DNA from: Ligula intestinalis
Lineage: Eukaryota > Platyhelminthes > Cestoda > Diphyllobothriidea > Diphyllobothriidae
Length of the DNA: 64,000 bases
Direction of reading: 5' to 3'
NCBI GenBank assembly: GCA_036362985.1
Contig: JAYGXS010000003.1
Span: forward strand, 38,520,495 to 38,584,494
Part shown: positions 46,042-58,289 of the stretch, in pieces
Numbering within the stretch: the stretch's first letter is position 1
How the letters are laid out: each line of letters opens with the position of its first letter
Notes under the pieces: generated by a model
Databases searched by the model: none
The model's input: only the letters and a program-made list of their open reading frames with translations
What the model was told of the DNA's origin: nothing
Position numbers and translations under genes: made by a program

Positions 46042-49000
46042 CTTAGTAAAACAAAAAGTAAGGTCAGTTTGTCTGGTATTGGATACCTTCAAAAACTGTC
46101 CAAGATTTATAGTCTCGAAAAAAGTCGATTGCACAAGCATACCTCATTACGGCGAATCAGTGTGGTCGAAAAATCGAGTCAGCAGTAGGTGAAAAGAGAG
46201 CGGAGGGAAAAATAATCATTTTGACTGTGAGCAGATCTCGAATGCTGGTCTGAATTAGTGACGAGTGTGTAATTGACTCATAACTGCCTACTCTATCGCA
46301 CTGTCCATAAAGTTTGAAGATACTAGCGTAAACCTGCTCATCACTTTTTTCAGCTTCTTGAGCACACCTGGTATCTAGTATTATCATCCCAGTTAGCTTC
46401 GCACGAAAAATTAAATGGTAAGTTAGTTCTCCATCATTAATAAGCAGAACTATAATAGTCTTTATTACAGTGCAGGGCTGGATGCCCACGCATATTTTGG
46501 CTAAGTTTCTAATTTCGTAGCGTCAGTCCCAATTTAAGTCGGTTTGTTTCCTAAAACTCGTGGACTGTTGCAAAAGTCTCAAACATTTGCGATCATAATT
46601 AATAGTCATAATAAGTGATAATATCACCTGAATGAGTATGTGACAGAGGAATTGAGAGCGTAAATGCTTACGTTTCACTTCGAAAAAAACTAAAATATTC
46701 TATATTGAAGCGGCAGTCATAGAGCGGCAATATGAAATCCTCTCTAACTTAATCGAAAAGATAAAAGTAGTGTGAGTAAGCGTCAGAAGAAATGGACGTT
46801 TTAGCAAAAGAACTCTTGTGAGTGGCACCATTCGTGCTACAGCTCGGTGTAGTAGAAACAGCTGCCTAAGGGGACCCCAGAGAAACTGGTGACAGATTTA
46901 TAGAAAATGTAAAATTTCCTAAATAGTGGTGGGCGCAATTTCGAATAATATATTGATGGAGACTACTGCGGCTGTGGCCCACCTATCTTTTCTCGGTGGC
47001 AAGGCATTTGGAAAAAGGCTGAATAATAAGGCAATTCTACTGTGTCTTTAACGCCTGAGACACCTGCGTCACGGAGATTGACACTTCAGTCCACCAGCTT
47101 TTGCACCAAATTCTTGTTCAATTTTCTGTTATTTTAAGGAGTTATCGGAACGAATCGTCGTTGAAGAAATCTGTGCGAGCCATCTGAGGTGCAAATTGGC
47201 AAGAGTCTTCAGCTGATCCGGGGTTATTCCAATCAGTTTTGCAGCTTTGGCGCGGACTGGTGATTTAAGGAAATGACAATTTGCGATCGCCCTGTCGATT
47301 CGGGCGAAGTTTCTCTACTCAGAACCTCGGTTATCTTGATCACCGCCGTTTATCGGCATCAAGCCGTCGTCTTGCACGTGATAACCTGGGTGCGGATGAG
47401 AAGCGAACTTTCAGGGGTGTACTAACGAGAAAACACTTAAACCCAATAGGTGTTGCTAGTCTTGGCAACACGCATCAAACTTCTACCATGGACCTTAATT
47501 TGGAAGCTTATACCGACAAAGAGTGTAATCACAGTGACGGCAGGGCCGTTGTTTGAATAGCAGGGTAGTCAATGGTAGTTCCGGAGCCGTAACCACGTGT
47601 TGTTGGTAATCAGTTGGTACCAAGAGAGTACTGGAAAACGTAATTCGGTGCTCCAGGAATCTTGACACATAATGTAAACAGTTACTTTAATTCCAGAGTG
47701 AAGTCTAAGGGTTGATTGACGGAATTTTGGATCGGAAGCCAGCATGACTTATCCGGGATTACGTTTTATCACAGAGCAGCCGCAGAAATGCTCGTTCAGG
47801 CTCCTAGTTGGCGTGACAACCAACATGTACAAACAGGACTGACTGAGATCTGAGCGCAAACTGCATTTTGGATAAGTAAGGCCAGATAAAGGATGGAAGA
47901 GAAGACTTTAGGTTATTGACCAGAAGAGGATGGGTAGGGAAGAGATAATTGGGCAAGACTGGAAAGTCAGGCTACAGGAGTAATCAATAGGTAAGGCGGG
48001 GAAATCAGGGAGGTGCAATGCGTGCTTTTGAGCAATCGGAAAATACACTCTCGTTCAACTACACGGTCGCCACACAAAATCACAGGATTAACAATGGAAT
48101 TTTACAATGGGATAATTTGTTGATAAAAGTGCATGCAGTAAAATCGCATAACAAAATCTGAGTCAAAGGACGTTGTTTTTGAACGAGCTAGTTCAGGGCG
48201 TTAACCTCCCCCCGCCCCGTATAGAAGATGCGCAAAGCAGGGCATTATTTAATACCAAAACCGTCACTGTAGGTCATTCATTGGGGTGCTGACGCACTTC
48301 GGATCGCAAAACAAGAACATTAGGTGTATGCCCAAAGCGAGTTGGCAGTCTTTGCGCTAGCGTAGCCCACACAAAGGCCTAGAAAATGTTACTGCCACGC
48401 CAGATGGCAGTCAGATAGAGGCAGATACGAGAAAGCTGACGTCAGTAAGCAAGTGCAAAATACATTTGTCGCAACTTAAGCATACGACTGTCTGGTAACT
48501 CGAAATTAGCGCAAAAAAGCCTTGACAATAGACACTTCTCGCCATGGAAACTGGCAAGGTCACTACAGTAAGAAAATGAATATGGTCACCTGACAAAGCA
48601 CTCACTGGGGATTTTTTACGTCTAGAGTCCGAACCGAGATTGGCAGCGGATATGAAATTTTGGAGTTTGTGAGTGATACGCACCTTATCAGCTAACCTGC
48701 TGGGGGTAAAAGCAAACTTACTATTTCGTCTGCTTTTCATTGTGAATTTAGGCGACGATTTAATTAAAGGAAAGCGGCGATTTAAAAAATCACATGTTTT
48801 GGAACAAACATGTGTTAGAAGAAGAAGAGCACTTGTTTGACTGATGGCTAGCAGGTTTACGGGCAAAACAGGAGCAATTACTGACTGTAATTATGGAGGA
48901 TCCGTGTTGCCACCATATAACGGGTTGCTGACATGCCCAAGTCGACTAGACTCTACTCAAAAAATAAGCACATGGGCTCAACAAACAGACCACTTCGTCA

Positions 49001-50469
49001 ACAATCATGGAGGACAGTTCACGCCATGGGCCGTAGTAATTTTCCAGCAAAATCTGCTTTAGAACATGGTTAATCAACGAACTACTCAATATAACGACCA
49101 CAGATCGGTTGAACAAGTGTTAGAGAAGAAAATTGGGTGCATTGGTGAGATAAAAATAAGGTGAAACCAACCACAGCTAAAGGCTTACGCCAAAGGGTAC
49201 TAGTACCAGCAGAGACAGAGGTAATATAGTTGGCGTATCCAGTGTTGTGTTAGAAGACGCTAGTACAGGCGCTCTCTTCTCAATGGCCGACGTCAACGTC
49301 ACTTGGTGATCACACACCGCTCTAAACCTCTGATGACAGCAGTTCATTCTGCGTGCTTGACAGTGATGTGCACACCCTGTACTCCACTTGCAATTATCGC
49401 TCACACCCTAAATTATCGGCCCCAACCCGTCGACCTTGCCGTACGGGCGATATGGAAACTATGAGAGTTAATTATAAGACACATATAAACCCCTGCAAAC
49501 CTCTATTATTTTCATTACCTATTTAACTGCATAGGTCTGACAGTGAATTACCGAAAAGATGCGTTTGTCGACTGGACTATTCATGTTTATTGTAAGCATA
49601 TTCGCAGAACTTAAAGGGAGTATTCAAAGGTGCCGCAAACATCGATTGACTAAGTGATTCCTATGGATTCTAGGTGGATGAATTAGCAACTCCTTTTCGG
49701 GCAGTGAGCTTACTGCGTCAGAATTTGTGTATTCTACACGTTGTGATAGGCTGCGCTGGTAACACTACGAAATGTGATTAGACTCAGGACTTACCATGGG
49801 GCCTGGAAGTTCGGTTGATTAGAGTGTCGGTTTTACCCTAGTCTCGTCCACGCTGTGGTGGGTTGGAAAGCGACCGAGGCCACAGAGTTCTTTTTAACTG
49901 GGCCAAATGAATAATTAAGGTTCCAAAATATCCAAAATTATGAGAATCAGAAATTCTCCTGTCTGGACTTGGTGGGCCGTGGAGGAATGACTGGTTAACG
50001 GTGGGTCGGAAAACAGTCAGCATAACTATCAGAAGTGTACCAGTTTCGATAGACATAAGGGACTTTACGTAGTCGGAATCGATACGGATGGACGCAAGGC
50101 TCCAGGTGAAGAAGCGGTCCAAAAAAAAACTATTCAGTCGAGAATATTTTAGTCCTCCTACTTTCTAGCCGTAAATGATGTTGACACAGAATCATGTATA
50201 ATTTATGCGTTAAGTCCCCGGTTGGTATCCGCTCTAGATCCTGGCCAAGACGCATTTGCAAGCTGGTCAAGCCTTTTCAACAGATGTGATGACTGCGTGT
50301 GGACCTCTAGTTGGAAATTCGGTAACAGTGCTTCTGAAAGCAGCTTTGCTCTATAAGTGATGGGAAGTAAATTGGATTGTTTACACCACATGCAGCAACT
50401 GCGAAACGGAGAGCTTGGGAAAAATAATATTAATTGTGGACAAGGCAATGCAATGACGCAAGCACGCAC
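46042..50469 (-). other. ASX intron 2 (4.4 kb)
   Basis: Spliced between the donor CAG|GTGCGT at 50470/50469 and the acceptor at 46042. It contains a repeat fragment at 50225-50400 and otherwise unassigned AT-rich DNA. A frame at 48411-48866 on minus has no usable phase-0 splice sites and was not called. Confidence 0.6.
50225..50400 (-). repeat. Dispersed repeat, inverted partner of 56104-56270
   Basis: Read on minus, GCAGTTGCTGCATGTGGTG, AACAATCCAATTTAC and onward align with the plus strand at 56104-56270. Both translate to a related peptide (CCMWCKQSNL here, CCMWCEQSNL there, then LL..ALL). It probably represents an old retroelement coding remnant. Here it lies in frame just beyond the exon 2 donor. 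Confidence 0.6.
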
Positions 50470-51051
50470 CTGATCAGCGCCAGCAGACGCTCCAGACCGG
50501 GTATCAGTTTCATCCCCCGTTAGGTTAGTTGCGGTGCTTGCATTGGCGGGGGTAGAGAATGAATTGGCGTCAGAGGAAAGACTAAGTGAGGTGGGAACAG
50601 GGGCCGACTTTTGAGTGCCATTTTGGAGACTGGCAGAGGTATTGGTGGTAGCAGACATGGGAGCCGTGGCCGCCGCGACAGTCGGACTCACTGGAAGGCC
50701 GGAATAGCGAGATCGGTTGCCTACCGTCTTGCGCAAGCCCGATCGGCCGTTCTGACGAGGTGCAAATTCGCCATTAAGCTGACGGGCCGAGTAGTCCTGC
50801 AGGGCCTTTGAGAGGAACTCGTTGTTGAGAGCAGTGGGGTGGACCCAGAGTAAGGGTACAGAGGGCCTGGTGGTGGTGTCACCGTCGCCTGCATTGCCAT
50901 CACAGTTAGAGGATTTGGCAGCCTCCCCAGTCTCATCGCCCAGACTTATGCCGGGTGGTGGGCGCACTCGGTCGTAAAGTGGAAGTAACTGGACTAGCTT
51001 CCTTCTCGATTCCAGCGGCAGAGCTTCGAAGTTCTCCTTATTGATAAGATT
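50470..51051 (-). CDS. ASX/ASXL homologue, exon 2 (main part of DEUBAD/ASXH domain)
   Basis: A 194-codon exon, phase 0 at both ends. The acceptor is CATGTTTAACTTCCAACAG before AATCTTATC and the donor is CAG|GTGCGT. The in-frame ATG at 51069 is intronic. Residues 1-24 (NLINKENFEALP, then RRKLVQLLP) and 72-99 (HPTALNNEFLSKAL, then LNGEFAPR) are the DEUBAD/ASXH core. LNNEF is the conserved NEF motif that ASX proteins use when activating the BAP1/Calypso H2A deubiquitinase. Between LLPLYDR and LNNEF lie about 40 residues rich in Pro, Gly and Asp where relatives have about 12. After residue 100 the exon is Ser/Thr/Ala-rich. The long basic helix that follows GEFTPE in vertebrate ASXL is not evident. 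Confidence 0.9.
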
Positions 51052-54000
51052 CTGTTGGAAGTTAAACATGGGCGTCAGGTCTCGAGAGGAAAATTTAAGT
51101 CAGACGTCAAGGTCCCCTGTATTAGGATATTGCCTTCCGAACATGGATTTCAAGAGTTTTATTGTTATTCGTTTTCCATGTACCATTCGAATTACAGGTT
51201 CTAACAGAATACAACGGATTTATGCGCCTATGCAGCGGCAGGATATAGGCGAAATGCGTACCTGAGCTTCTAGTTAGTACCTGTGTTGCAAGTATGGTGT
51301 CCCGTGTAACGTCAATACAACAAATGTCTGTCAACCCTGTCATTCTGTGAGACGAATGTCAACAAGTACTTTGCTACCCACAAGTCAAAAATGGCATTCC
51401 CATTAACGGTGTCAACTTCATAAAAAGGTAAAGCCATATGAATGTAGGATGGAACGTCCGCTTTGTCAACAACTATGCGAATGTCAAAATAGAGCATTAC
51501 TTCGTCTCTGATCTTGACAATACCGACCATAACGTCTTGCCTGGGGAGCATTTGAGGAAACGCAACTTGCCATTGACCAGAGTTAGGCCCCAACAAGGGG
51601 TGAAGCTGCAGACACATTGGATTCCTTGTGACTCATGAAAATGTTGATTGGTAGCACAGTCTACGCGAGGTTATCATTAATTCCGTACAGACGGCTGTGG
51701 CACATCTTGCATATAGGCCTTGACACCGGCTCGGTCGGCAACTGCGCCTAATGCATTCTCGATTGACAGGCTGCGACAGTATACTGCAGCATGGGGAAGG
51801 CAAGAGACTAGGAGCATCACTGGGGCATCCATCCTCACGGGATATCCAAGCGTCTTTTGCTATACATCTAATGCATAAAAAATCTATCAGGACGAGCTTA
51901 ATGTCGTGAATCCGAAGGTTGCCAGCTGACAAGATAATTCAGTCGTTCTAAGGGCTGGGACTTCAACGGCAACGGCTTCTTTCTGATGTGGCCATTATGG
52001 CACGCTCACCTATTCAGACCACGTTTACAGAAGCCCGGCATATGTAGTGGGGATCAAGTTGTGCAGAGCACGCGTATACGAGGTATTTAGGTCTGCCAGA
52101 CACTGGAACTTTGCTGGCCATCATGACTGGACTGATGATTCAAAAACATGGGACTCCTGTTACTCTTTTCAGAAGAAACACGGCGTAAAACTAGGACTGT
52201 TCGAAAAAAATTCGTTTGGAGTATGTAAGTCCCATGTCAACACTGGTCTCATGACTTCGGGGAATGATTGCGCAACTGCTAGAAAATGAACTTCTTCCTG
52301 ATTACTGGACTCCAGCTTCCATATGCCTGGCTTCTGGAAGGGAGACCAGACGAACTTCGAGAACTTAAACCGAATGAGTCTCATTAACATCGTTGAAAAT
52401 AGTTTTGCTATGGTCAAGTCGTTCTGACCGTCAGAAGTTGGTGTCAGGGGTGAGTGAGATCCCTAAAGGAATTGTTTAATCCATCAATACTGCACAGGCT
52501 ATGTTTTCCAGTTATATTTCTAAACAAGGCGGGTTGTCAAACGAAGTGAACGTGAGCCTAGTCGATTTTGCTTTTGGGCTTCTTGCGAACCTTGGAAATC
52601 AAATATGGACTTGCTTTCTATTTCCATCACCAGTTCTCAATGGTTGTAAATCTTAAAACCTGTTTGGCTGTGACGGAGCCAGGCGCGTGCGACACGCGTT
52701 GACAGGTTGCTTAGCCTTGTTAACCACTACGCGCGATCCCACCTCCGATCATTTTGGCTTTGCCTTGACCCGGAAGAAAGGTTGCCCGTGAGCCTAGCTG
52801 CTGGCTATCCGCCGCGTCCATAGGTGGTGGATAGTGGAACGACCTTCGGTGGAAGTAAGCTATGAAATAAGCTGACTCTTGTGTCTGTGAATAAGCAGTC
52901 TTGGACTGGCAGCGGCAGTGCTACCAGGGCGCAGCGGGCTGATGTCTGGCACGTCAAAAGACTATAAAGCGTCGCAGAGTCTAACGACGGCACTAAGACA
53001 TGGCGGGCGTGAACCGGCATTAAATAAGTTCGCATGCCACCGCTGCTTTGTGTTTAGGCTATTGGTTAAAAGCTCAATTTAGGGTCCCAAACAGCACGCG
53101 AAAACCCCATCCTTATTTAATACGGGACAGGTGGTAATAAGGGTTAAGTGGTTGGGGCATATCAGGAGAAAGAATAAATAAATAAAAAGTAGAGCGTATA
53201 AAAGGAGAAAATAATAGGAATAATTAATTAAATTACCAAACATTTGCGCGCAATAATTAAAATGGGAAATACGACCAACAGAAAAGAAGGCCTAATAGTA
53301 CCCAAATGGAAACAGTCGTCGACTCTACATCAACTCTATAGAGATGAGCTTTTCTGCCTGTGCTATGGTTCCGGACTCTGAAGGTTGTGGTATGAAACAT
53401 GCATTCACATGGGAGCAACATTCAGAACAATCATAATTTTCGGGAACTCGCGACAAGAGCAGTTTGTGTAGGCTTACCCAACTTGCTACAGTCATGGTAG
53501 CAACAGCAGCTGTTCGTCTACATAAATGACGCCAAACAATGCACAATCGGACAAGGCTGCAGCGTTTTAAAATTAAAGATTGCCTGATCTTCACGTCAGG
53601 GGCACAAAAATGTGAAGCGTGGCAAAAAAATTACACTGTGCAATAGTCTAGTATGTTTGTGGATTATTACAAGATTGGTAAGTAGTCAACTGAAGATACA
53701 TCTAGGTAAGCATATCAGATTGGGAAAAGCCAGCAAAACGATGCCAAAATGGTCGCAAAACCAAGCGCAGCCGAACCTAAAATTAGGCCGGATAGGGATA
53801 GAAGTTGTGGGAGTTTAGAGGTACCGAATTCTGAACTGCTTATGGGAATCTGAGTGCCAGGCGGTCAAGGAAAGTTTATAATACTGGAAGTCGGGCCGGC
53901 TGTGGACTATAAGCAAAAAGGACTGTTCTTCATTCTCCACTGAGGTTCGGATCTGTTCATCATTCTCAATCTATGAGAGTGACGCTCGAATTCGTCCAAT

Positions 54001-55960
54001 ATTTTGTCAACCTTTCAAATAGCATGCTTTGGTAGACTTCCAAACGCATAACGCTCTCTGCAGCGTGCAGAAAGTGAAGCTATGTACGGTAATCAGGGTT
54101 GTAAAATGCAACCTCTGTAAGCGGCCAGTAATGATAAACGCACTTAAAATAACGGAACTCACAGTATGGAAGGAAAAAAATAAAAAGGCACAAGCACTAA
54201 GAATTCTCACTTTAAGAGGACATGAGCACATAAAGGCTGTCAATTTCGTAATAGTTTAATTGACTAAGGTTGTCGCAAAAAGGTTCCAAGGTTTTGAGGG
54301 AAGATGGCAGCTAAAGGAAAATTGGCCTTAACGGTCAGGTGGTGTGTTGAAGCTTTTAACAGCAAGCTAGTATTTTTTTAGATATGACGCACCGCATAAT
54401 AAAATTACAGACATGTAGTGCAGGCCAAATATAATCAACCGTGGTAATTAATGCTAATTCTTCTCAATATCTTCGGCAGAGAGCCAAACCGTGAGCTAGG
54501 GTTGACATGTGACTACATAAGTTACGCTCTGTATCACATTTTTGTTATCAGCAGCCAACTCTCCCCAGTTCTGCGAATCGTGCTTTGATAGTTGAATCTG
54601 TTTATGTGGATTCCTTGCGGTATGCTTTGTCAAATAATGGCGTCACCTTAGTTACATCAAGTGGCTCAAGTTTACTGTCACGGAACAAAAATCAGCCATG
54701 GTAAGTAAAGTGATTTCACTGTCCGTTAGGGTAGGGTCCTTTTATCAATTCGGTTCACCTTTATGATACACCGTGTCATCGGAATGCGTCAGCAGGTAAC
54801 TCTGCTGTTGCAGTGTGTTGCTGCTCACGCAGTACTGATAGGTATTATTTTGGATAAGTGAAGTAAGTTGCATTCCGAGATAATATGATGAAAAGAAAGA
54901 TCTTCGGAAAATCGAGGTGTACTCGTGAATTTTCGAACAAGTATCACGTGTTCGTCGTCAGACTAAATTAAAAATGAGGGCTGGGAATGTCACACTAGAT
55001 GTTTTGTGGGTTTGTTGAGAGAAAGTTGGTATATTACAACCCACATATGCGAGTAAAAGTTGTCGGAATGAACGCAAAATAAATCCTGATCGTGTCAGAC
55101 TGTAATAAGAGATACCTGTCTGGCCATGGTAAATTGTGAAAGTCTTGGGTTATAATACAGTTTCTGTTACAGTGGATCAAGCTTGCACGATAGAGTAAAT
55201 CAGCCATTGGATCAGACAGTAATAGGTAAACCTTGTGCTGTTTCTTTGAATTATCGTGAATTAGAATGTGATTAAGCAGGTCAATCTGCAGATATAATAA
55301 CAAGAATAGACATGACCATAGCAAGCGAAGGAGCCACCACTGCTCCGAAGAGGACGCAGTGGTGTATCATTAAGCGTACGTCATCGGCACTTTCGACTCA
55401 GTAGGCTCAGAGACAAAGCAAGACAATTTGAGATAGGCGAGGATGCAGTGCCTGATGAGGTTGGATTAAGCTCCCGTTCCCCTCTCGTGCCATACGCGTG
55501 CAGCTACCAAGTGTAATGTGAAGAAGTCTTCAGTGAGGTCACGGAAATCATACGAATCGCATAAAGCCTAAAGTAACGAGTTCTTACAGTCTTGCTCCAT
55601 TCCTACGGATCAGAACTGACTTGTCAGCTGCCATGATACGTTCGGCTATTTATGGTAAGGAAACAAAACGCTGGGTTAGCCTTTCTTCTTGCTACCTCTC
55701 TCAGGTTTCCGTAGCCCATCCGAGTCAGGTTTACCAGATTAAATTGAGCGTGATGGCTGGTGCGCTGTGAAGTCCCGTAAGCCAGGGACAGTTAAACTGA
55801 TATTAGTCGTCTAATGCGTAGGTGGAAGTGCTGTTCGATACTAATATATCGCTAATTACACGACCTTCTAGCCCAAAGTTGTAGGGAAAAGAACGTCTTC
55901 CTATATTATAGCGACGTTGTTTCTATATCCTATCTCACGAGAGGTGGGAAATCACATAGT

Positions 55961-56065
55961 TTTTCTACGTTTTTATAAAATGTATAGTATTTATAGTATG
56001 TATTTATTCATAGTATTTATTTATTTAAAGTATTTATAGTTTTTTATACAGTTTTTATACGTGGC
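55961..56065. repeat. AT-rich tandem tract (TATTTATAG-like)
   Basis: Repeated words TATTTATAG, GTATTTATT and TTTTTATAC give an imperfect short-period repeat of nearly pure A/T with scattered G. Confidence 0.7.
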
Positions 56066-56103
56066 TTAACGGTCCTGTCCTGACTGAATACTAGTTTTAC
56101 TAG

Positions 56104-56270
56104 GTTATCTGTTTTGCAGCTGCTGCATGTGGTGTGAACAATCCAATTTAACTCCCACAATATATAAAGCGATGCTGCTTCCCAAGGCACTTCTACAAAA
56201 AGCCCAACTGAAGAACTACACGCCATCATTACTCCTACAAGTATGCCTTGTCTGTAACCTAGAGCGGATG
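56104..56270 (+). repeat. Dispersed repeat, partner of 50225-50400
   Basis: Plus-strand copy of the repeat inverted at 50225-50400. It starts at GCAGCTGCTGCATGTGGTG and fades near CTGTAACCTAGAG. It lies in the first ASX intron. Confidence 0.6.
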
Positions 56271-57862
56271 ACAACGGGGAGAACAAAATACTCTCTGATC
56301 TATTTCACATGTCTCGAGAATTCATCTAAGACGATAGCAAGTAACCGGTATACGCGAGCTGAACTGTCCTCTCAAATGTTTAACTCAACACTTAAGTGAC
56401 AAACTTAGGACAAATGAGATGGTTACATACATTTCCCGATTAATTTTTTGTAGTCAGCTGAAGCATGAGGTGTTCCATAAAAAAGGAGTAGGTCATCGCC
56501 TTCCTCAAACTACGCGCAGCCGAGGTAGGGGAAAAATATGTGCTACTCGCTGGGTACTATTTTTCAAAACTTTCGCATTTTTATAGACAAGTGAAAGCTA
56601 ACTGCTGATATGGGTGCAGAAAAAAAGACATGGCGAAATACAACTCTACATAATATCGGCAGTTTCAACACTTCGTCTACCGATGAGGGCTGTCCCGAGA
56701 ACAAGCCTTCGAAGTCTGGAGCTTAAATGAGTGCCTGCAGCTAAAAAATGCCAGACATTTTATTGAATGCTGTTGATGGACTACGTTTGATTTTGAAAAA
56801 AAATGCCAATGAAAAATAATTGTTTAATCGCCTCTTTAGAGAAGAAAGATGCGGCAAAGAACTAGTAAAAAATGGAGTAACGTGATGCTCATGCGGAATT
56901 GGAGCACAAAACGCTCAGAGTACAGGTGTAAGGCTTCTAAAAGCCTTATCAACCAGAAATATGATAAACTTCGAAAATTTAAATTCATGCACGAGCGGAT
57001 GTGACAAGCTGATAAATACTGTACGGCATACGTGCTATAGTGATGCTTTGGGCAAGCATGAGCAATTTTCGAGAAAATGCAAACACCAAATACGGCAGAA
57101 ATTTCGCGTTCATTGTTAAAGGAGGACTCAGGATAAATTCGCTAAAATTACCTGGGATGGGTGAAAAAACGGAAATAATGAAGGTTCACTACCATCAGCT
57201 TCTAACGACTAAACGTGCTTAATTCTTCGTGAACATTGCCGAAATGCCGAACAAAATTAAGTCCATTTGTATTTACGGTCAACAGGAGAGTCCTCGTCAA
57301 TGTATACAAAATTTAGATAAGAGGCAATAAATATCACTAATCTGATGGACAGAATATTCATGTTGCACTAAGATTGTTTGCAAATTAGCGAGTTGGAAGA
57401 CCTCGCTGCTGCAACCTGAAATGAACTTTTAAGAGACTTCAAGACTACGATCACAAACTTAGCACTTCAATGAGACAGCCAAGGACACCGAAGGCAAGCA
57501 TCCTTAGGGGATCGCGAAGAATTTCAAACTTCAAAAGTATACGTGCATGTTACCGAAGATGTTCGGTTTCGAATCACGCCAAAACTTATTAGGGGACACA
57601 GAGCTTCGTTTTGCGCGTAGGCTAGGGATCAAGAGAAGTACATTCCCGAATCCGAGCTACTAAGTCTCAGTTCAACTTATGTTCGTTGGAACAATCGAGT
57701 TATATCCTGTAGGTTCTTTTTTAGTATTAGACTTCGCCATTACTCTCTTTGCGAAATAAACGCGTGCAAGTAAGTGAGAAAAAAATTTATTTCAGAAAAT
57801 TAAGACGTACCATCTTACGAAATAGCAAGTAAAAATGTCAAAATGACGATGATTTGACTTAC

Positions 57863-57976
57863 CTTCAGACTGATTTTTGTTAGGATAGAATCCCGCCTTT
57901 CCAGATCAATGTTATCAAAAGAGGCCAGTGACTTCCGTTTTCTCGAACTGCGTGAGCCCTCAATTTTATTCAAATC
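57863..57976 (-). CDS. ASX/ASXL homologue, exon 1 of those called (start of DEUBAD)
   Basis: A 38-codon exon too short for a simple frame scan, found from splice signals on minus: acceptor CTTATTTCTGTCTACAG before GATTTGAAT, and donor CTGAAG|GTAAGTCA. It is exactly in phase 0 at both ends. It encodes EGSRSSRKRKSLASFDNIDL, then ERRDSILTKISLK, which runs directly into NLINKENFEALP of exon 2. Fly and vertebrate ASX proteins have the same order (a basic segment, FDNIDLET or FETPGSILVNTNLRALIN). The basic SRKRKS could help nuclear import. The start codon and the winged-helix HARE-HTH domain lie further upstream. Confidence 0.88.
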
Positions 57977-58010
57977 CTGTAGACAGAAATAAGAAAAAAT
58001 ACTATCGAAC

Positions 58011-58159
58011 CAAGGGAGGTGGTTTCTGTTTTCCGGAAGCCTTTGAAGGCCTGTCTCCTACGGTCGGCAACCTTTGGTCTTCGCAAGAAGCACTGGGGTC
58101 TTGTTGTTCCATGCCATTGTCGGAATGAGAAGAATCTTCACGAAGAACTTGATCTGATC
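58011..58159 (-). CDS. Candidate further upstream ASX exon
   Basis: On minus, an open frame reads GSDQVLREDSSHSDNGMEQQ, then ASCEDQR and GKQKPPPL. It is acidic and Ser-rich, as ASXL proteins are between the winged helix and DEUBAD. A possible acceptor is ACTTCGCTAG before GATCAG. Two phase-0 donors are possible: TTG|GTTCGA at 58011, leaving a 34-base intron, or ACC|GTAGGA near 58052, leaving an intron of about 75 bases. Neither donor is strong. A TAG in the same frame at 57999 means it must be spliced to be used. The overlapping plus-strand frame is equally long, so this is tentative. Confidence 0.35.
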
Positions 58160-58289
58160 CTAGCGAAGTGCCCATATCACAATGTTTGTCAAGCGACGGT
58201 GATGGTCGAAGGCAAATGCGAATTTTCGGTACATATGGAGAATCGCGGGAGATTTTTGGTGGGATAATGAGTTTAGAAGTGGCGTACAT

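Larger units (their letters stand above)
51052..57862 (-). other. ASX intron 1 of the called exons (6.8 kb)
   Basis: It splits the DEUBAD domain between KISLK and NLINK, phase 0. It contains a dispersed repeat at 56104-56270 and an AT-rich short-period tract at 55961-56065. No gene was supported in it. Confidence 0.65.

Noticed and set aside
48411..48866. 151-residue minus-strand frame as an extra ASX exon
   Set aside because: The only plausible acceptor/donor pair (CCCCCAG near 48707 and GTGCGT near 48682) gives a stop in the phase-0 reading required by both neighbours.
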